Positions 1 to 11,761 of a stretch of DNA of 64,000 bases are shown piece after piece. The stretch comes from Hysterium pulicare CBS 123377 (taxonomy: Eukaryota; Ascomycota; Dothideomycetes; Hysteriales; Hysteriaceae), in contig AJFK01001074.1 of assembly GCA_000467715.1 (NCBI GenBank), positions 62,001 through 126,000 of the forward strand, written 5' to 3'. The notes below the pieces were generated by a model, which was given only the letters and a program-made list of their open reading frames with translations, did no database searches and was not told the origin of the DNA. Each line of letters begins with the position of its first letter. Position 1 is the stretch's first letter. The position numbers and the translations under genes are program-made.

Positions 1-163
1 CTGTCCCAAACGGGGCCCCAAATGGCGATGGCAAGATAAGCTCCAGAGAGTAAGGTAGAAAGTAAGGATATGGCCAGATATTTCCAATAGCTGCTCTTTG
101 GTCTACCTGGGAGGGGATCTGACAGTGTTAGCAGCACAAACCGCCGGGAAGACTATGATACCA

Positions 164-556
164 CTAACTCTCCTGGGTCGCAATCAAGGCTGGGGAATGT
201 GTGCGACTGATAACAGTGTGGCGTATTGCATCATTCCCAATCCCTGGATCTTGTTCGCTGGTTTCAACCTCTGTCTTCGCATTAATGCCTCGAATGCCTA
301 AACCAGCTGATCGGAGGGAATGAGAATCAGGCTTGCTCGAGGCCACATTAGTCCGCTCTTCAGGTAGCATAGTGGCCCTCACAACTGGAGAAGGCATTTT
401 TCGAAAAGGAATACTGTTGAAGATGTGCTCAAAGGACGATACTTGAATCTGCTGGGCAGAACTTTCATTTTGAGCTGAGGGGCCGCTATTATTCTCTCGT
501 CTCTGTTAACACAGAGCCTCATCCCACGTTTAATTAATCCTTACGCTCACCTGCAT
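164..556 (-). CDS. Candidate small or C-terminal coding region, unrecognised
   Basis: An open frame on the minus strand (502 down to 164, stop at 164-166) reads as ordinary protein. It is rich in Ser, Ala, Gln and Glu, with a motif SSFEHIFNSIPF and no long simple tracts. It is preceded by a good acceptor (TTAACAG). Two upstream joins keep phase: a 6-nt exon ATG-CAG at 556-551 followed by a GTGAGC donor (a protein of about 114 aa), or a longer exon ending at 585 before GTAAGG. The second would make this the last exon of a gene reaching further upstream. I recognise no family. Coding status is inferred from composition and splice signals only. Confidence 0.35.
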
Positions 557-1421
557 GAGCTGCGGTTCTCGATGTTCACCTTACTTCAGCTCCTCTGCAA
601 ACGGAAGGTTTTTGGCCCCCAAACTCTTCTTCCTGCATGCCAAGGTTGGTGGAGGTCACTCCGAGACCATTCCCTAACCTCAAGAAAACGCCCAAAAGGC
701 TGTGCTGAAGAATGCGCTACTAATACGAAATGTGTCTTCCTCCTTTCGCGAGTGGAATCTAAACGCATTTTAAGTAGAATCACCTCCGCTTTGGCCCCCG
801 TCTCAATGTTATGGGTTGTACGAAGTACATACTGTCATATTACTTACAGCCTCACTGCAAGGCTGCCTTTATTCCCGGCTTTTGTTGTCTTGCAGGGCAA
901 AGCATAGCTCGAAAGGAAGGGCGACCGGCGCCTATACACTATTCAGAGCGGGTCTTTCCACGAAGGATGCCAAGGCTTCAAAGATTGCCCTGTTGGAGAG
1001 AGCGGCGCAAGAAGCAGATTGTGGTTCGAAGATAGCGACGAGGGGCCATTTTGCTCGAATGCTGGGCATTTTGACGAGAAGGATGAATTTAGACGCAGAA
1101 CTCAGAAGGAAAGGAAATCATGTGATAGATGTGAATACAAATTATTGAGAGAGTTACTGTATCTCAACCTCGATGATTGCAAAGGACGAGCGGTCGTTTT
1201 ACAGCCTGAAAGAAACTTTGGTATGGGCTAGCATGATCTCTGAGGGATACGAACTTTCTCATCGAAGTAGCAGGATTGAATAAAGTGCCTGAGCAGTAAG
1301 GGAATCAATGACGAAAACTAGTGAAGTAATATAAAAAGATGTGAAGTGCTTAAGCAGGGTCTTACACTATTTTACATGTTCGACATTGAAGAGTTCTCTG
1401 TTGCCAATCATCACAACATCA
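557..1421. other. Stretch without a supportable gene
   Basis: No frame here is convincing. On the plus strand two overlapping frames (about 895-1148 and 1019-1231) both look mildly protein-like after a possible acceptor (TTGCAG) near 896, but they contradict each other and neither matches a family I know. The right part is presumably the 3' flank of COQ9. Confidence 0.4.
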
Positions 1422-2305
1422 TTATATCCTCACTCCCTTACTCCTAAGGACGTTGAAAATTGAATGTCCCGTGTAATCGACCCATTCACCAAAAGCTCCT
1501 AGAAAGCCTCCGACCTTTAAGGCATCCTCTAACCGGTCATCTAAGAACTTCTCTGTTTCTGTGAAGTCCTTCGATGTGTCCTGTGTCATGAACACTTCTG
1601 TCGCTGAATATATTGCAGAAAGGCTTGCACGTTTCGTGTACCAGCTTGTGTCGACGCTGGTGTCACCGGCGAGGAACCAAATCTCGTCTGCAAGTCGCGC
1701 GAGTTCAGCGAAGGAGTCTGGGACGTAGCTTGGTTGGGCCATGGTTGCCAATGCCTAATATTCGAGTCAATCATCTACCATGCTAACAAGTGGAATGATC
1801 TGCCACAGAGCTCTGCATAGTGTAGTGAAATAAAGCACTCAGTCCAGAAGCGTGGACATGAACGACTTACCTCCTGCCATCTATGTATTATAGGCTCGTT
1901 AGCACGTAGTCGTGCTAGGGTCAACGTCCTGACTTTCGCTCCAATGCCCAGCTTCCTTCCGCTTTGCTCGCCCTCCGCAGGAAACTGTACAGTATCCTTC
2001 AAAGCCAATCGTTGCATGACAAGATGATAATTCACGAGATCGAAAACTCCTCGAGGGAGAAGATTGGTGGATACATCCAGATATCCCGCATCGCGTGCGC
2101 CTAGCTTGAGTGCTGCGGAAGTGAAGCCATAAGTTGGGACATGGGAGATTGCGGAAGAGAGGATCGCGGACTCGGCGGCGGAGAACGGTGGTGGTTGGCT
2201 GTACTCATACGAGTGGTAGAGGAACGATTGTCTGAAGAAGGGTTTGGAAGAAGCTGTTCGAAGCTTTGGCAATAGTGAGTTGGTTAGTCTTGTTGGAAAA
2301 GCCAT
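1422..2305 (-). CDS. COQ9: Ubiquinone biosynthesis protein COQ9, mitochondrial
   Basis: Lipid-binding accessory protein of the mitochondrial coenzyme Q synthesis complex; in characterised species it supports the Coq7 hydroxylase. Two exons (2305-1871 and 1754-1422) join in phase 0 across a GTAAGT...TTAG intron, giving 255 aa, the usual length. The first 30 or so residues are rich in basic and hydroxylated residues and lack acids, as in a mitochondrial presequence. The conserved COQ9 core follows: the LGARDAGYLDVS and DLVNYHL segments in exon 1, then LADEIWFLAGDTSVDTSWYT and the C-terminal YSATEVFMTQD segment in exon 2. The gene is divergent from CMR1 with 364 bp between the starts. Assignment is firm. 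Confidence 0.95.
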
Positions 2306-2669
2306 TGGTGTTGGTTGGATAGTAGGATCTCCAGTGGAATCTTACTAACGTCCACTTAATTAGGCCCACGTGATCCGTGTCGCGAACGCGTCGACTAAGC
2401 TTCCATGACGCTCTCCTTTCACCATTCACCCTCATACGTCAACTCGTAACAGTTCAACTTTGCAATCAATCGCTTTCATCGCGCCCATTTCCTTCTGTTC
2501 ACGTTCTTACACATTAGCCATTTTCTTCGTAAGCTTTCGCCTTGACCATCTTTGCCCACGAGTCATCTACTAATATGCAATCATTGACAGTGTAGCAAGC
2601 GAAATTGAATTCAACCTGCCGTACTTGAATTAGATACTCATACCTCGACCCTAGAAAAGTAACGCCATC
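2306..2669. promoter_or_regulatory. Shared COQ9/CMR1 intergenic promoter region
   Basis: A 364-bp head-to-head spacer between two start codons. It holds one palindromic CACGTG at 2367-2372, the site class bound by bHLH factors such as Cbf1. The site is seen; its use is inferred. No TATA box stands out. Confidence 0.5.
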
Positions 2670-4380
2670 ATGGCTCGAGGTCCGAAAGTGGAACTCAGCG
2701 AATATGAGCGGAAACGACAGGAGAATATCGCGAAGACGCAAGCGCTGATGCGGAACCTTGAAATGGCAGCAGCTGAAGCTGGTCTTGCTCCGTCTTCTAA
2801 GAAGTCTACTTCCACTAAGCCAAAGACGAAGAAGCCTGGCACCAAGAAAATCAAGCAAGAAGAGGTGGTTCCTCGGCGAACGTCGTCCCGTCTGCAAGGC
2901 ATTGTCGCCGACAGCGAAGTTGCAAAAAGGAAAGCTGAGGATGAGCATGAAGCATTCAAGGAGGCTGAGCGTGCTAAGAGACAACGCATCAGTGAGGACT
3001 TGAATCTAGGCGACGTTATGGTTGTAGGGAATGGATGGGACTCCAAGGGCAATTTCCTGACCAACATTGGGCCAGCTAAGCCCTACGAGCGAACCTTCAC
3101 AGCCAACGATGTCAAAGACACCAGCGATAAAGAGTTGAAGGCATTACGGGAGAAGATGAGTGGCTTGGAGCTTTGGGAGGAGTATGAGCCTAATGAAATC
3201 AAGATCACACCGGAACGCATCGTAAGTTAACTAACACGATCACAACACCTATTGGCAGATACTGAAATTTCAATAGTATTCGATTGGGTTTCATCCTACA
3301 GCAGATAAGCCGCTGGTCTTTGCAGGTGACAAGATGGGTAACCTCGGTATATGTGACTGCTCCCAAAAGGCCCCTGAGATAAAACAAGAAGACGATGAAG
3401 AGGAGATCGAGAGGGAGGGTCCTTCGATCAACACCTTCAAAATCCACACCAGGACAATTCACACCTTCCAGTTCAGTCCATCGGATGCAAATGCATTGTT
3501 CTCTGCTTCATACGACTCGTCCGTCCGGAAATTAGATCTCGCAAAGGGAGTCGCCGTGGAAGTGTATGCGCCTAGAGACAAAAGCGAGGATGCGCCGCTA
3601 TCCGGTGTTGAAGTGTCTTTGAAGGATCCCAGTATGCTCTATTTCTCTACTTTAGATGGGCGGTTTGGCATCTATGATATGCGCACACCAGCTGAGAAAC
3701 ATGCTGGCCTTCAAATGCTGCAGCTGTCTGAGAAGAAAATCGGAGGCTTCACTCTGCATCCTGTTCATCCACACTTACTCGCCACGGCCTCTTTGGATCG
3801 CACGCTCAAGATATGGGACTTGCGTAAGATTAGTGGCAAGGATGAATGGCGACTACCAGCTCTGGTTGGCGAGCATGAAAGTAAACTTTCTGTCTCTCAC
3901 GCCGCCTGGAACTCAGCCGGCCAGGTTGCTACAGCATCTTACGACGATACAATTAAGATCCATGACTTCAATAATTGTGCCAATTGGAAGACTGGAACAT
4001 CTCTGACTGATGCTGAGATGAAACCAGCGACTGTGGTTCCACACAACAATCAGACTGGAAGATGGGTCACGATGTAAGTATTCTAATTTTCTTGCCTCCA
4101 TTTACCGGTTCAAGTATAACATCTCGCGAAATGGTTGTGAGCTGACGGTCTCGTGCCTAGATTGCGAGCTCAGTGGCAGCTGAATCCGCAAGATGGTATC
4201 CAACGCTTTTGCATCGGCAACATGAACCGGTTCGTTGACATCTACACGAGCAAAGGTCAGCAACTCGCGCAGCTGGGAGGCGAAGGTATCACCGCAGTGC
4301 CCGCAGTGGCTAAGTTTCATCCCACGCAAGATTGGGTAGCAGCTGGAACCGCGAGTGGGAAGCTGTGCTTATGGATGTAA
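2670..4380 (+). CDS. CMR1: WD-repeat protein CMR1, DNA-damage-binding
   Basis: Nuclear WD40 protein of the Cmr1/DDB2-related family, linked in yeast to replication stress and chromatin. Exons 2670-3221, 3277-4073 and 4161-4380 join with correct phase (introns of 55 and 87 nt, GTAAGT donors) to give 522 aa, normal for the family. The N-terminal ~130 residues are charged and Lys-rich, with the family signature [18 protein letters not shown] near residue 10 and RTSSRLQ near 75. WD repeats follow from about residue 190, with [35 protein letters not shown] and [12 protein letters not shown] blades and a final [11 protein letters not shown]. The second intron falls late, just before the RAQWQLNP segment. 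Nothing looks broken. Confidence 0.95.
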
Positions 4381-5492
4381 ATCATGGGCAGCTTGATTAC
4401 ACTCGCTGCTTGCAACTCAAGCTTTCTAGAATTGCAAGAACAGCTCACAGGTCGTCCGGAAAGGGGTATTGGATATCGATTGAGTTAAATCGGGTTGTGC
4501 TATTTTGATGAATGGTACATACATCCTGTTGACCCCCTTAGTAAGGAGGTATTGCTAAGGTCAGATAGTCGGGTCGTTGAAATTAGAAACAGGTCCATAT
4601 TGGATGGCGATCTCCGACCTATACATTGCGGGCTATAGTCCACATGAGGAATGCGGCTCGGATCACAGCTATCAATGCACTGTGCTGGCTACAACCTCAT
4701 TGTGGCGCTCTTTCTGAGCTACAAAAAAGCCCGAGATGGTCCTGTTGTCTATCTTCAGATTGCTTACTTTGCCTCAACTACATTTTAGTAACTCCCCTTG
4801 TAAGCTCACTAATAGTTCCTCAAGGTGTCACGATATATTGAAAACTTTCCTCAACGCATTGTTTCTTGAATCAACAAGGATATGGTATTCTCGTGATTAC
4901 CTCGGCTGACTGATAAATGCCCCTGCAAATACGAGATGTTTACAAAATCCATTTTCGAGATGGTTTCTCCGAAAAGCCACACTATCTTCACCGTCCATCT
5001 ATTTTTACTCCAACGATCCATGCACGGCGCATTAAGGTTAATATGCCACACCCGTCTTGGCGTTCGTCACAACTTCCCTATCGCTCTTAGAATACCTAGG
5101 TAATTCGATCCGTTTCAAATCCTTCCTTGAGCGATCTGAATGGTCAAAAGAGACGAGGATGTTCAGAGCAGCGAAGCTTTGACTGGAATACGAGGAGATT
5201 TACTGCGCTCATGGATCGCTTATGGACACGAGCCCGACACCGCGGTTTGAGATACGTGAGGTTATGTTCTTCGCGGTGTGACCACTGCCACTCTATGCCC
5301 TGCAGCTGTTGCATGCCGACGATGCAACATCTACTACCTAGGTATGTGGGAACGGCGCTCAACCTTTTCTCGGCCTAGAATACGAGCCTTGCCAATCAAC
5401 ATCAAGACAAACATACATCGTCATAACATCGGTTCTAGAAGCCATCCGTATTCCACGGACGGCCAAGGTATTCTTGGATCTAGTATCTCGAG
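4381..5492. other. Intergenic, no gene seen
   Basis: About 1.1 kb between CMR1 and the PhiA-like gene. Only short, mutually contradictory frames occur. The right part is presumably promoter of the highly ordered PhiA-like gene. Confidence 0.6.
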
Positions 5493-5500
5493 TATATAAA
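5493..5500 (+). promoter_or_regulatory. TATA box of the PhiA-like gene
   Basis: TATATAAA lies 137 bp before the start codon and is followed by a C/T-rich leader with CAACT and CATCACT initiator-like stretches. This is the layout of a strongly expressed fungal gene, and the clearest TATA element I see in the window. Confidence 0.7.
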
Positions 5501-5636
5501 GGCGACAGGAAGGACGCTTCTCAACCATCACTCAGACATCTCTGATTTCATTCTTGCTATACTCAAAAGTACACTTTCCCCACTTCTTATTTTACAAGAC
5601 CTCTACCACCACACTCGCTTCAACTCATAAGACAAT

Positions 5637-6224
5637 ATGAAGACCGCATTTGCTTTCTCGGCTCTCTTTGCCGGCTCCCTCGCTCAAAGTGGATTTTCCG
5701 TCATATCCGCCCGCTCTGCTTCGCCAATCCATTTGCTCCCATTGAATGCAAATGACCAAAAGTTCTATCTTGGTGGTAATACAACCTCGTATTGCCCTAC
5801 GAGCGTGGTTGCGGATTGCCCAGCCGGTAATGAGACCGTCTTTGTTGGAGGACATGACGCTCTTTCCCTGGACGTCGAAGTTCCTGGAGGACAGCAAGGT
5901 CAGTTTCCTTCTGAGCCAAAGTCCTGACCGAATGACTAACAAAACATTTCCGCAGTCTACATCGCCCCTGATGGCGCTTTGAGCTTCACTGGAGCTCACT
6001 CTGCCAACATTCCGGCAGGGTCCATCCGTACTGGCTTTACCAAATCTGAAGGTAGCTCATTCGGTGTCTTGGGCTGGACCCGTGGGCTCGTCGCATGCCC
6101 TACCGCAGCAAATGGCTACCAAGTCTTTGGCTTCCGCGAGAACGTTACATTTCCCCCGGCATGCTTGGGATTCGATGCTTTGACCGTCAACCAAACCACC
6201 GTGGGTGCTTGGGAATATATTTAA
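5637..6224 (+). CDS. phiA: PhiA-type secreted cell-wall protein
   Basis: Small secreted protein of the PhiA family (first described in Aspergillus phialide development; related to IgE-binding mould antigens), expected in the cell wall. Exons 5637-5898 and 5956-6224 join through a 57-nt intron inside a Val codon to give 176 aa. Residues 1-17 form a signal peptide (hydrophobic FAFSALFAGSLA, then QS). The family motifs are present: SARSASPIHLLPLNA near residue 25, FYLGGNTTSYCP, CPAGNETVF, VPGGQQ, VYIAPDGALSFTGAHSA and GFRENVTFPPACLGFDAL near the C-terminus. Several N-X-T/S sequons are visible (NTT, NET, NVT, NQT), as are conserved cysteines. It converges with the DUF167 gene across 106 bp. Assignment by motif order is strong; a developmental role here is inference. 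Confidence 0.9.
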
Positions 6225-6330
6225 ACAAATGGAATGCTTTAGATGACATAAGAGAAGCAATGGTAGTGAGAAGGGCGTATGTTGATAATGGAACGGTTGT
6301 GGGTGTGGTTGAGAGTAGTTAATAGAAGCA

Positions 6331-6741
6331 TCAGCTGGTAACGGAATCCTGCAAAATAATCTTAATCCTCTCGATTTCTTCTTCCGGATTCTTTTTCCCT
6401 GTGATGTTATGAATCATGATGGTCTTTTCTCTTGATTTCAATCCTTGAGCTATTTCTACATCGGATTTGGGCACACTTAGAACCTAATGAGTACTGTCAG
6501 ACCGCGAGGACCCCTTACCCTATTCCTCACTTACCTCTGCAATCAGCTCCCTTACTGCTTTGTTAGCCTCCCCTTCCTTCGCTTGTGCAGCTACACATAC
6601 ATCAATTGCCTCATCCGTAACAGCCGCAATGCCCTCACGTTTGGCATTGACGCCTGGTTTCACATGACAGATAATCTGAATAGATCCTCCTTGGGCTTTG
6701 GGTCCTTTGGCAGCGATAAAACGGACGGCTTGTAGAAGCAT
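6331..6741 (-). CDS. DUF167 (YggU/UPF0235) family protein
   Basis: Small protein of the widespread DUF167 family, whose function is not settled. Exons 6741-6535 and 6483-6331 join in phase 0 across a 51-nt GTAAGT...TTAG intron to give 119 aa. The family fold is recognisable: ICHVKPGVNAKREGI near residue 20, the DEAIDVCVAAQAKEGEANKAV helix-strand region, then VLSVPKSDVEIAQGLKSREK at the start of exon 2. The frame stays open upstream of 6741 as far as 6828 but has no ATG there, so 6741 is the start. The C-terminal 20 residues are Glu/Ile/Lys-rich. Confidence 0.85.
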
Positions 6742-7704
6742 GATATAGCGCTGAACCTTGCGCTTGAATGAACCGGACGAGCTTGAAAGGAGAACTCGAC
6801 TGGACGAATCGCCCTTTAGGACACGCAAATGTCTCTTGAGGTTGCTCAGAAAGTTGAGAGTCCCTGGGTCATGTAATACACAAGACGTGGACTGACGACC
6901 AAGGCACAGCGTGCTAACAATAGAGAGACGGCCCGTGATCCAGGTTTTTCACACGTTCCAGATGAATGGAAATGGCTATTCAGCTTATCCAAACAGTCGG
7001 TGGCACGGGACCTAGGTTCAAGCCGATGCGAAGCGGCTTAGTCAGTCAACCAATCACATATTCCATCGCAGGATTCCACTGGAAGCTCCGTGTCAACATC
7101 TGAGACCCAAGACAATACGAATTGCAGAGGATAGAAGCATAGTTCAAATCGTAAAAACTGAACTTCCTAGCTGTGGTCGCTATGGCTAAGACAGAGGCCG
7201 TTCAGGAGCTCTCAACAACTCATTCTCGTCCTTCCGATTTCGCGGTTCTCCAAGTGGGGGTCTCGGCAACCACCAGCTTCCGTAGATAAAACGCGGTTGT
7301 ACCTGCACTTAGGGGAATTGAAAAACTCAACATGTCCGTTAAAGTTGAATACAGGCGACGAAAATATGAATCAAAGGACACAATTACCTAACACGATGAT
7401 GACGATGGCGGCAGTGCGAGATACAAATACCACGCTCCAGCTCCTTTCATTCCTGCTTCTTCCAACTTCTCGCTTTCCTGCATCTCTCCTTCCAGGCTAA
7501 ATTCTCGACTACCTCCTCGCTTTCTGACGTGCAATTCACTGTCCAGTACTGCGAAAGGAAACAACTTCACCAGTTTTCCTAGACAACCCTCCTGGTACGT
7601 GCTCTCGCCTTACTGAACCCGTGAAGGGTCGTGTGGGCTTTTCCAACAGAAACAACAGTTTCCGAAGCAAGAATCTGACTTTTCCAAACTCCTAGTCCCA
7701 CGCC
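6742..7704. other. Intergenic, no gene seen
   Basis: About 960 bp between divergently oriented DUF167 and arginase genes. The 7440-7700 part is C/T-rich, typical of a fungal leader for the arginase gene. No conserved frame was recognised. Confidence 0.6.
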
Positions 7705-8787
7705 ATGACTTCCGCTCCAACAGTAGAGCCAAAGTTCCTGTCCAGTCGACATGACCTAGGCGTTGTGGCGGTAGGGTTCTCAGGCGGTCAGGTACAGTGT
7801 CCAAGTTGTCCAATATCAGACTCAAGACTAAGAACTGTAGATGAAAGCAGGTGTAGATGCTGCTCCAATGGCTCTTATTGAGTCGGGGCTCATCCAACAG
7901 CTAGAGGAGGACCTTGAATTCAAGGTAGCCTACGATGGCCAAGTACACTCTTATTCCGACATCATGCCCAAAGATGATCCGGATTATCGCAACATGAAAA
8001 AGCCGAAATCAGTCAGTGCTGTAACGAAAGCTGTCAGCGATCAAGTCTATGCATACGCAAAGAGCGGCAAATTCGTTTTGACACTAGGAGGAGACCACTC
8101 AATTGCTATCGGAACCATCTCCGGTACAGCCAAGGCTATCCGGGAGAGACTGGGAAGAGAACTGGCTGTCATCTGGGTAGATGCACATGCGGATATTAAC
8201 ACGCCCGAGACCTCAGAGAGTGGGAATATTCATGGCATGCCAGTGGCTTTTCTGACGGGTCTGACCTCCGAGAAGAATGAGGAGATCTTTGGCTGGATCA
8301 AAAAGGAGCACCAGATCAGCGTGAAAAAGCTCGTTTACATCGGACTTCGGGACATCGACAAGGGAGAGAAGAAGATTCTACGGGAGAATGGCATCAAAGC
8401 ATTCTCCATGCATGATATCGATAGGTCAGTACCGGTATTGGAGCGTCTCCACCCAAAAAGTAGCTAACATTTGCTTCTTCAAGGCACGGTATCGGCCGAG
8501 TCATGGATATGGCATTGGGCTGGATAGGAAGCGATACTCCTATTCATCTTTCTTTCGATGTGGACGGTTTAGATCCCATGTGGGCACCTAGCACTGGTAC
8601 ACCGGTACGTGGGGGTTTGACCTTACGTGAGGGAGACTTCATCGCCGAATGTGTGGCAGAAACGGGGTCTCTTATTGCTCTAGATCTGGTCGAGGTCAAC
8701 CCGAGTCTCGACGAGCACGGCGCGAGCGACACTGTCCGGGCAGGCTGTTCGATTATACGGTGTGCGCTCGGTGACACTCTCCTATAA
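7705..8787 (+). CDS. CAR1: Arginase
   Basis: Hydrolyses L-arginine to ornithine and urea with a binuclear manganese centre; the first step of arginine use as nitrogen source. Exons 7705-7791, 7841-8424 and 8484-8787 join in phase (introns of 49 and 59 nt; the second has a perfect GCTAAC branch) to give 324 aa, standard length. The metal-binding motifs are intact: GGDHS near residue 112, DAHAD with INTP near 140, GNIHGMP just after, and SFDVDGLDP near 246. The C-terminal LDLVEVNPSLDE motif is also present. The short first exon (29 codons, MTSAPTVEPKFL) carries the conserved GFSGGQ turn. Start choice is firm because exon 2 begins mid-domain. Confidence 0.96.
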
Positions 8788-9367
8788 GCTTGGCAATTGT
8801 GGCTTTATGCAAGTATAAGCTGGATCGTTTGTTCTAGGTGCATGAGCTTTGTGAGTTGGCTGTGTAAATGTGAACAGGCGGGGACGGGGATGGAGCTCCG
8901 CGGGTGAAAGGCCAAATTCTGGAGAAAGGATCACGAAAATAAGTCGGAATGATATGAATTATTTCATCATCAATCAAGCAATCTCTGAGATCCCACAGAA
9001 TCGAGTGCCTCCGAAGGAATTGTGCATGTGAAATGTCGTCCCAAATCTAGTCAAGTGTTCTCGCCTGTGATTGGCTTCGGGGGAACGTCAACAGCTCAAT
9101 ATTCAAGGCGGAAGTTTGTGCAGATCAAGCCCCGACCATATTTCGCAACCCGACGATTGCTGTTCATTGAGCAGTAGTAGACGGAATCGCTAGATCCTCT
9201 GAAAAGTGAAAAGTAGACTAATCATCTTTCCATGTGACCGAGGAGCACTTTTGCTTGAAGCCGACGTCATCTCTACGGTTCCGACAAGCTCCGCAATGCT
9301 TTTTCTTAAAGCACAACGACCACAGATTTCAAGATGAATACCAAACAATTGAGAGAATCACGTCGAA
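8788..9367. other. Intergenic, no gene seen
   Basis: 580 bp containing the arginase 3' flank and the promoter side of the alternative NADH dehydrogenase. Only scattered stops and short frames. Confidence 0.6.
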
Positions 9368-11240
9368 ATGCAGGTCTTAGGGCCTCGCTCTTATCTGAGC
9401 CAATTGCCCATCGGGATATCTGATAGCTTGTCTCGGACCACGACGCTGAGCTTATCCCGAACATGCACCCGTTTTCCAGACCGTATATTCAACTGTGGCT
9501 TGCTTGTCCAGCGAAGAACTATAACTATCAAGCAGCTCGATAATGGGCAGAAAGGTAAGCCAACCCTGTGACAACTGCTCTTATGAGTCTCGTCAATCAA
9601 TTTATGAAGCTAATTCGGCTTCATCCAGACCGTGAACGCGTTGTCATACTAGGGTCAGGCTGGGCTGGATACACAATAGCGCGACAGCTCAATCCGAGGA
9701 AGTATCAACCTGTGGTAGTGTCGCCGCGATCTTATTTTGCATTTACGCCGCTCCTAGCGTCGACATCGGTCGGAACCCTTGAATTTCGAACGGCCCTTGA
9801 ACCTATCCGGAGCAAACGATCCAATGTGGACTTCTTCCAAGGATGGGCCGATGATGTCTCCTTCAAGAATAAGACTGTCACAATTGAGGAAGCCGTTGCT
9901 GATCCGAACCAAGCCGTAGCGCAAGCAGGAGATCCCCACGATGAACAATCAAAGGAACAAAGGCAGTCAGAAAAGAGAGAAGAGAAAAAGAAGGGCAAAT
10001 TGTTTGACTTGAAATATGACAAGTTGATCATCACCGTGGGCTGTTATAGCCAGACCTTCAATACACCTGGGGTTAGGGAGCATGCTTTTTTCTTAAAAGA
10101 CATTGGAGACGCGAGAAAGATTCGCAACCGGCTCTTAGCATGCTTCGAGGCAGCTGCCCTACCTACAACGTCAGATGAGATGCGAAAGCATTTGCTCAAT
10201 TTCGCTATTGTAGGAGGTGGACCGACGGGTATCGAATTCTCGGCAGAGTTACACGACATCATCACGGAGGACTTAGCACGGATATACCCCGAACTTATGT
10301 CGTTCTATCGCATCTCGGTGTATGATGTTGCTGATAAAGTTCTTCCGATGTTCGACAAGGGCCTTGCCGACTACGCCACGAAAGCATTCACTCGAGAAGG
10401 GATTCAGATCAAGACGTCTCATCATGTTGAAGAGCTTCGGATAGGGCTGCCAGGAGCTAGTCAAGACAACCCAGATGTCAAAGATACACACACTTGCTAC
10501 ACAATGAAGGTCAAGGAGGAAGGGGAAGTAGGTGTGGGCATGGTGGTCTGGAGTAAGTTTACCCCTGAGCATCTTTAGGACTTCATGGCTGACTGTCGAA
10601 CTAACAGGTACTGGACTTATGATGAATCCTTTTGTTGAAAAAGCACTCACCCAGGTACATGGATTGCCTGAATCTGGTGTCAAGCTTCGTGAATCTAGTA
10701 AAGAAGGCTCAGGCTCGATCAAGTGGGAAGTCAAGCGAGATGCCAAGTCTGGATCTGTCATTACCGACGACCGTCTACGTGTAATACTAGAGCCAGAAGG
10801 CAACCAGAAGGGCGAGACACGTGCAGTAATGCAGGACGTCTACGCACTTGGTGATTGTGCCATTCTCGAAGGTTCTTCTTACCCAGCAACAGCGCAGGTT
10901 GCCAGTCAGAAGGCTGAGTGGCTTGCAAAACGACTGAACCGTGACGACTTTGAGAAGGCTGGCTTCGCATGGAAGAACATTGGCGTCATGGCGTACATTG
11001 GAAACTGGAAAGCTCTTTTCCAGGGCGGTGGAGGAGGTAATATCTCTGGACGCGCTGCTTGGATAATTTGGCGTGGTGCGTATTTGACGAAAAGTGTGAG
11101 TTTCCGGAACAAGATTCTTATTCCGATTTACTGGTAAGCAACATCATCTGCTCTTTTGTATGTATGTACATGACTCAATGCTAACGGAGTTCATTAGGTT
11201 TATCAATTGGGCATTTGGAAGGGACATATCCCGGTTTTAG
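9368..11240 (+). CDS. NDE1: Alternative (rotenone-insensitive) NADH:ubiquinone oxidoreductase, mitochondrial
   Basis: Single-subunit type II NADH dehydrogenase that passes electrons from NAD(P)H to ubiquinone at the inner mitochondrial membrane without pumping protons. Exons 9368-9554, 9629-10552, 10608-11133 and 11198-11240 give 559 aa. The N-terminus is Arg/Ser/Thr-rich and acid-poor (SRTTTLSLSRTCTRF), a presequence. Two Rossmann motifs are intact: VVILGSGWAGY near residue 68 (FAD) and FAIVGGGPTGIEFSAEL near 260 (NADH). A charged linker with KEQRQSEKREEKKK splits the first domain, as in other mould enzymes. YALGDCA, the second FAD contact, lies in exon 3. The protein ends NWAFGRDISRF, the membrane-anchoring tail of this family. 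Whether it faces the matrix or the intermembrane space cannot be read from the sequence. Confidence 0.93.
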
Positions 11241-11761
11241 GATGTGTCGTCGGATTTAGACTTCACGTATGACTTCAGTGTCGCTTCTTGTATATATCAT
11301 CATTCAACAATGCTGGGTTTTGGGTCCGTAACGGAATGGATCTGACCATAAAACTGTATGTCACTTGACCAAGAAAGCATGTGGCCTTGAAAATTAGCTT
11401 TAGCTCTATACCTAGTAGTAAGCAGTAGTGACGACGTGAAACAGCTGTTGGACGTCAGCTACCTCGCTGAGTACGGCAATTCGCTAAGACTCTTGTTGTA
11501 GAATCCTCCATCCTCATCGCTCTTTAGATCCTCACAACAACGATGCCGCAAGCTGAGCCGTGAAGCGCCAATCAGAGAGAATCCCTCGGTGCGAGCAATA
11601 ATGTCGCTGCTGCAACAGCCGGCATGCAGATCGGCCAACGTGGCCAGCTATGCGTCTCCCTTGCATCCCGAGTTCGAGAAGAGGTTTCGCACGTGTTTGA
11701 GGGAAATTGGCCGTCAATTGACAGGTTGGAACTGCGGTTGCCAGTCCATGCTCCGATAAAC
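11241..11761. other. Intergenic, no clear gene
   Basis: Downstream flank of the NADH dehydrogenase. A minus-strand frame at 11717-11532 could be a second exon of the 12088 candidate, but the only in-phase join I found needs a 34-nt intron, which is too short. Confidence 0.5.

Noticed and set aside
7000-7040. GGTTCAAGCC resembling a tRNA B box
   Set aside because: No matching A box or cloverleaf could be drawn around it.
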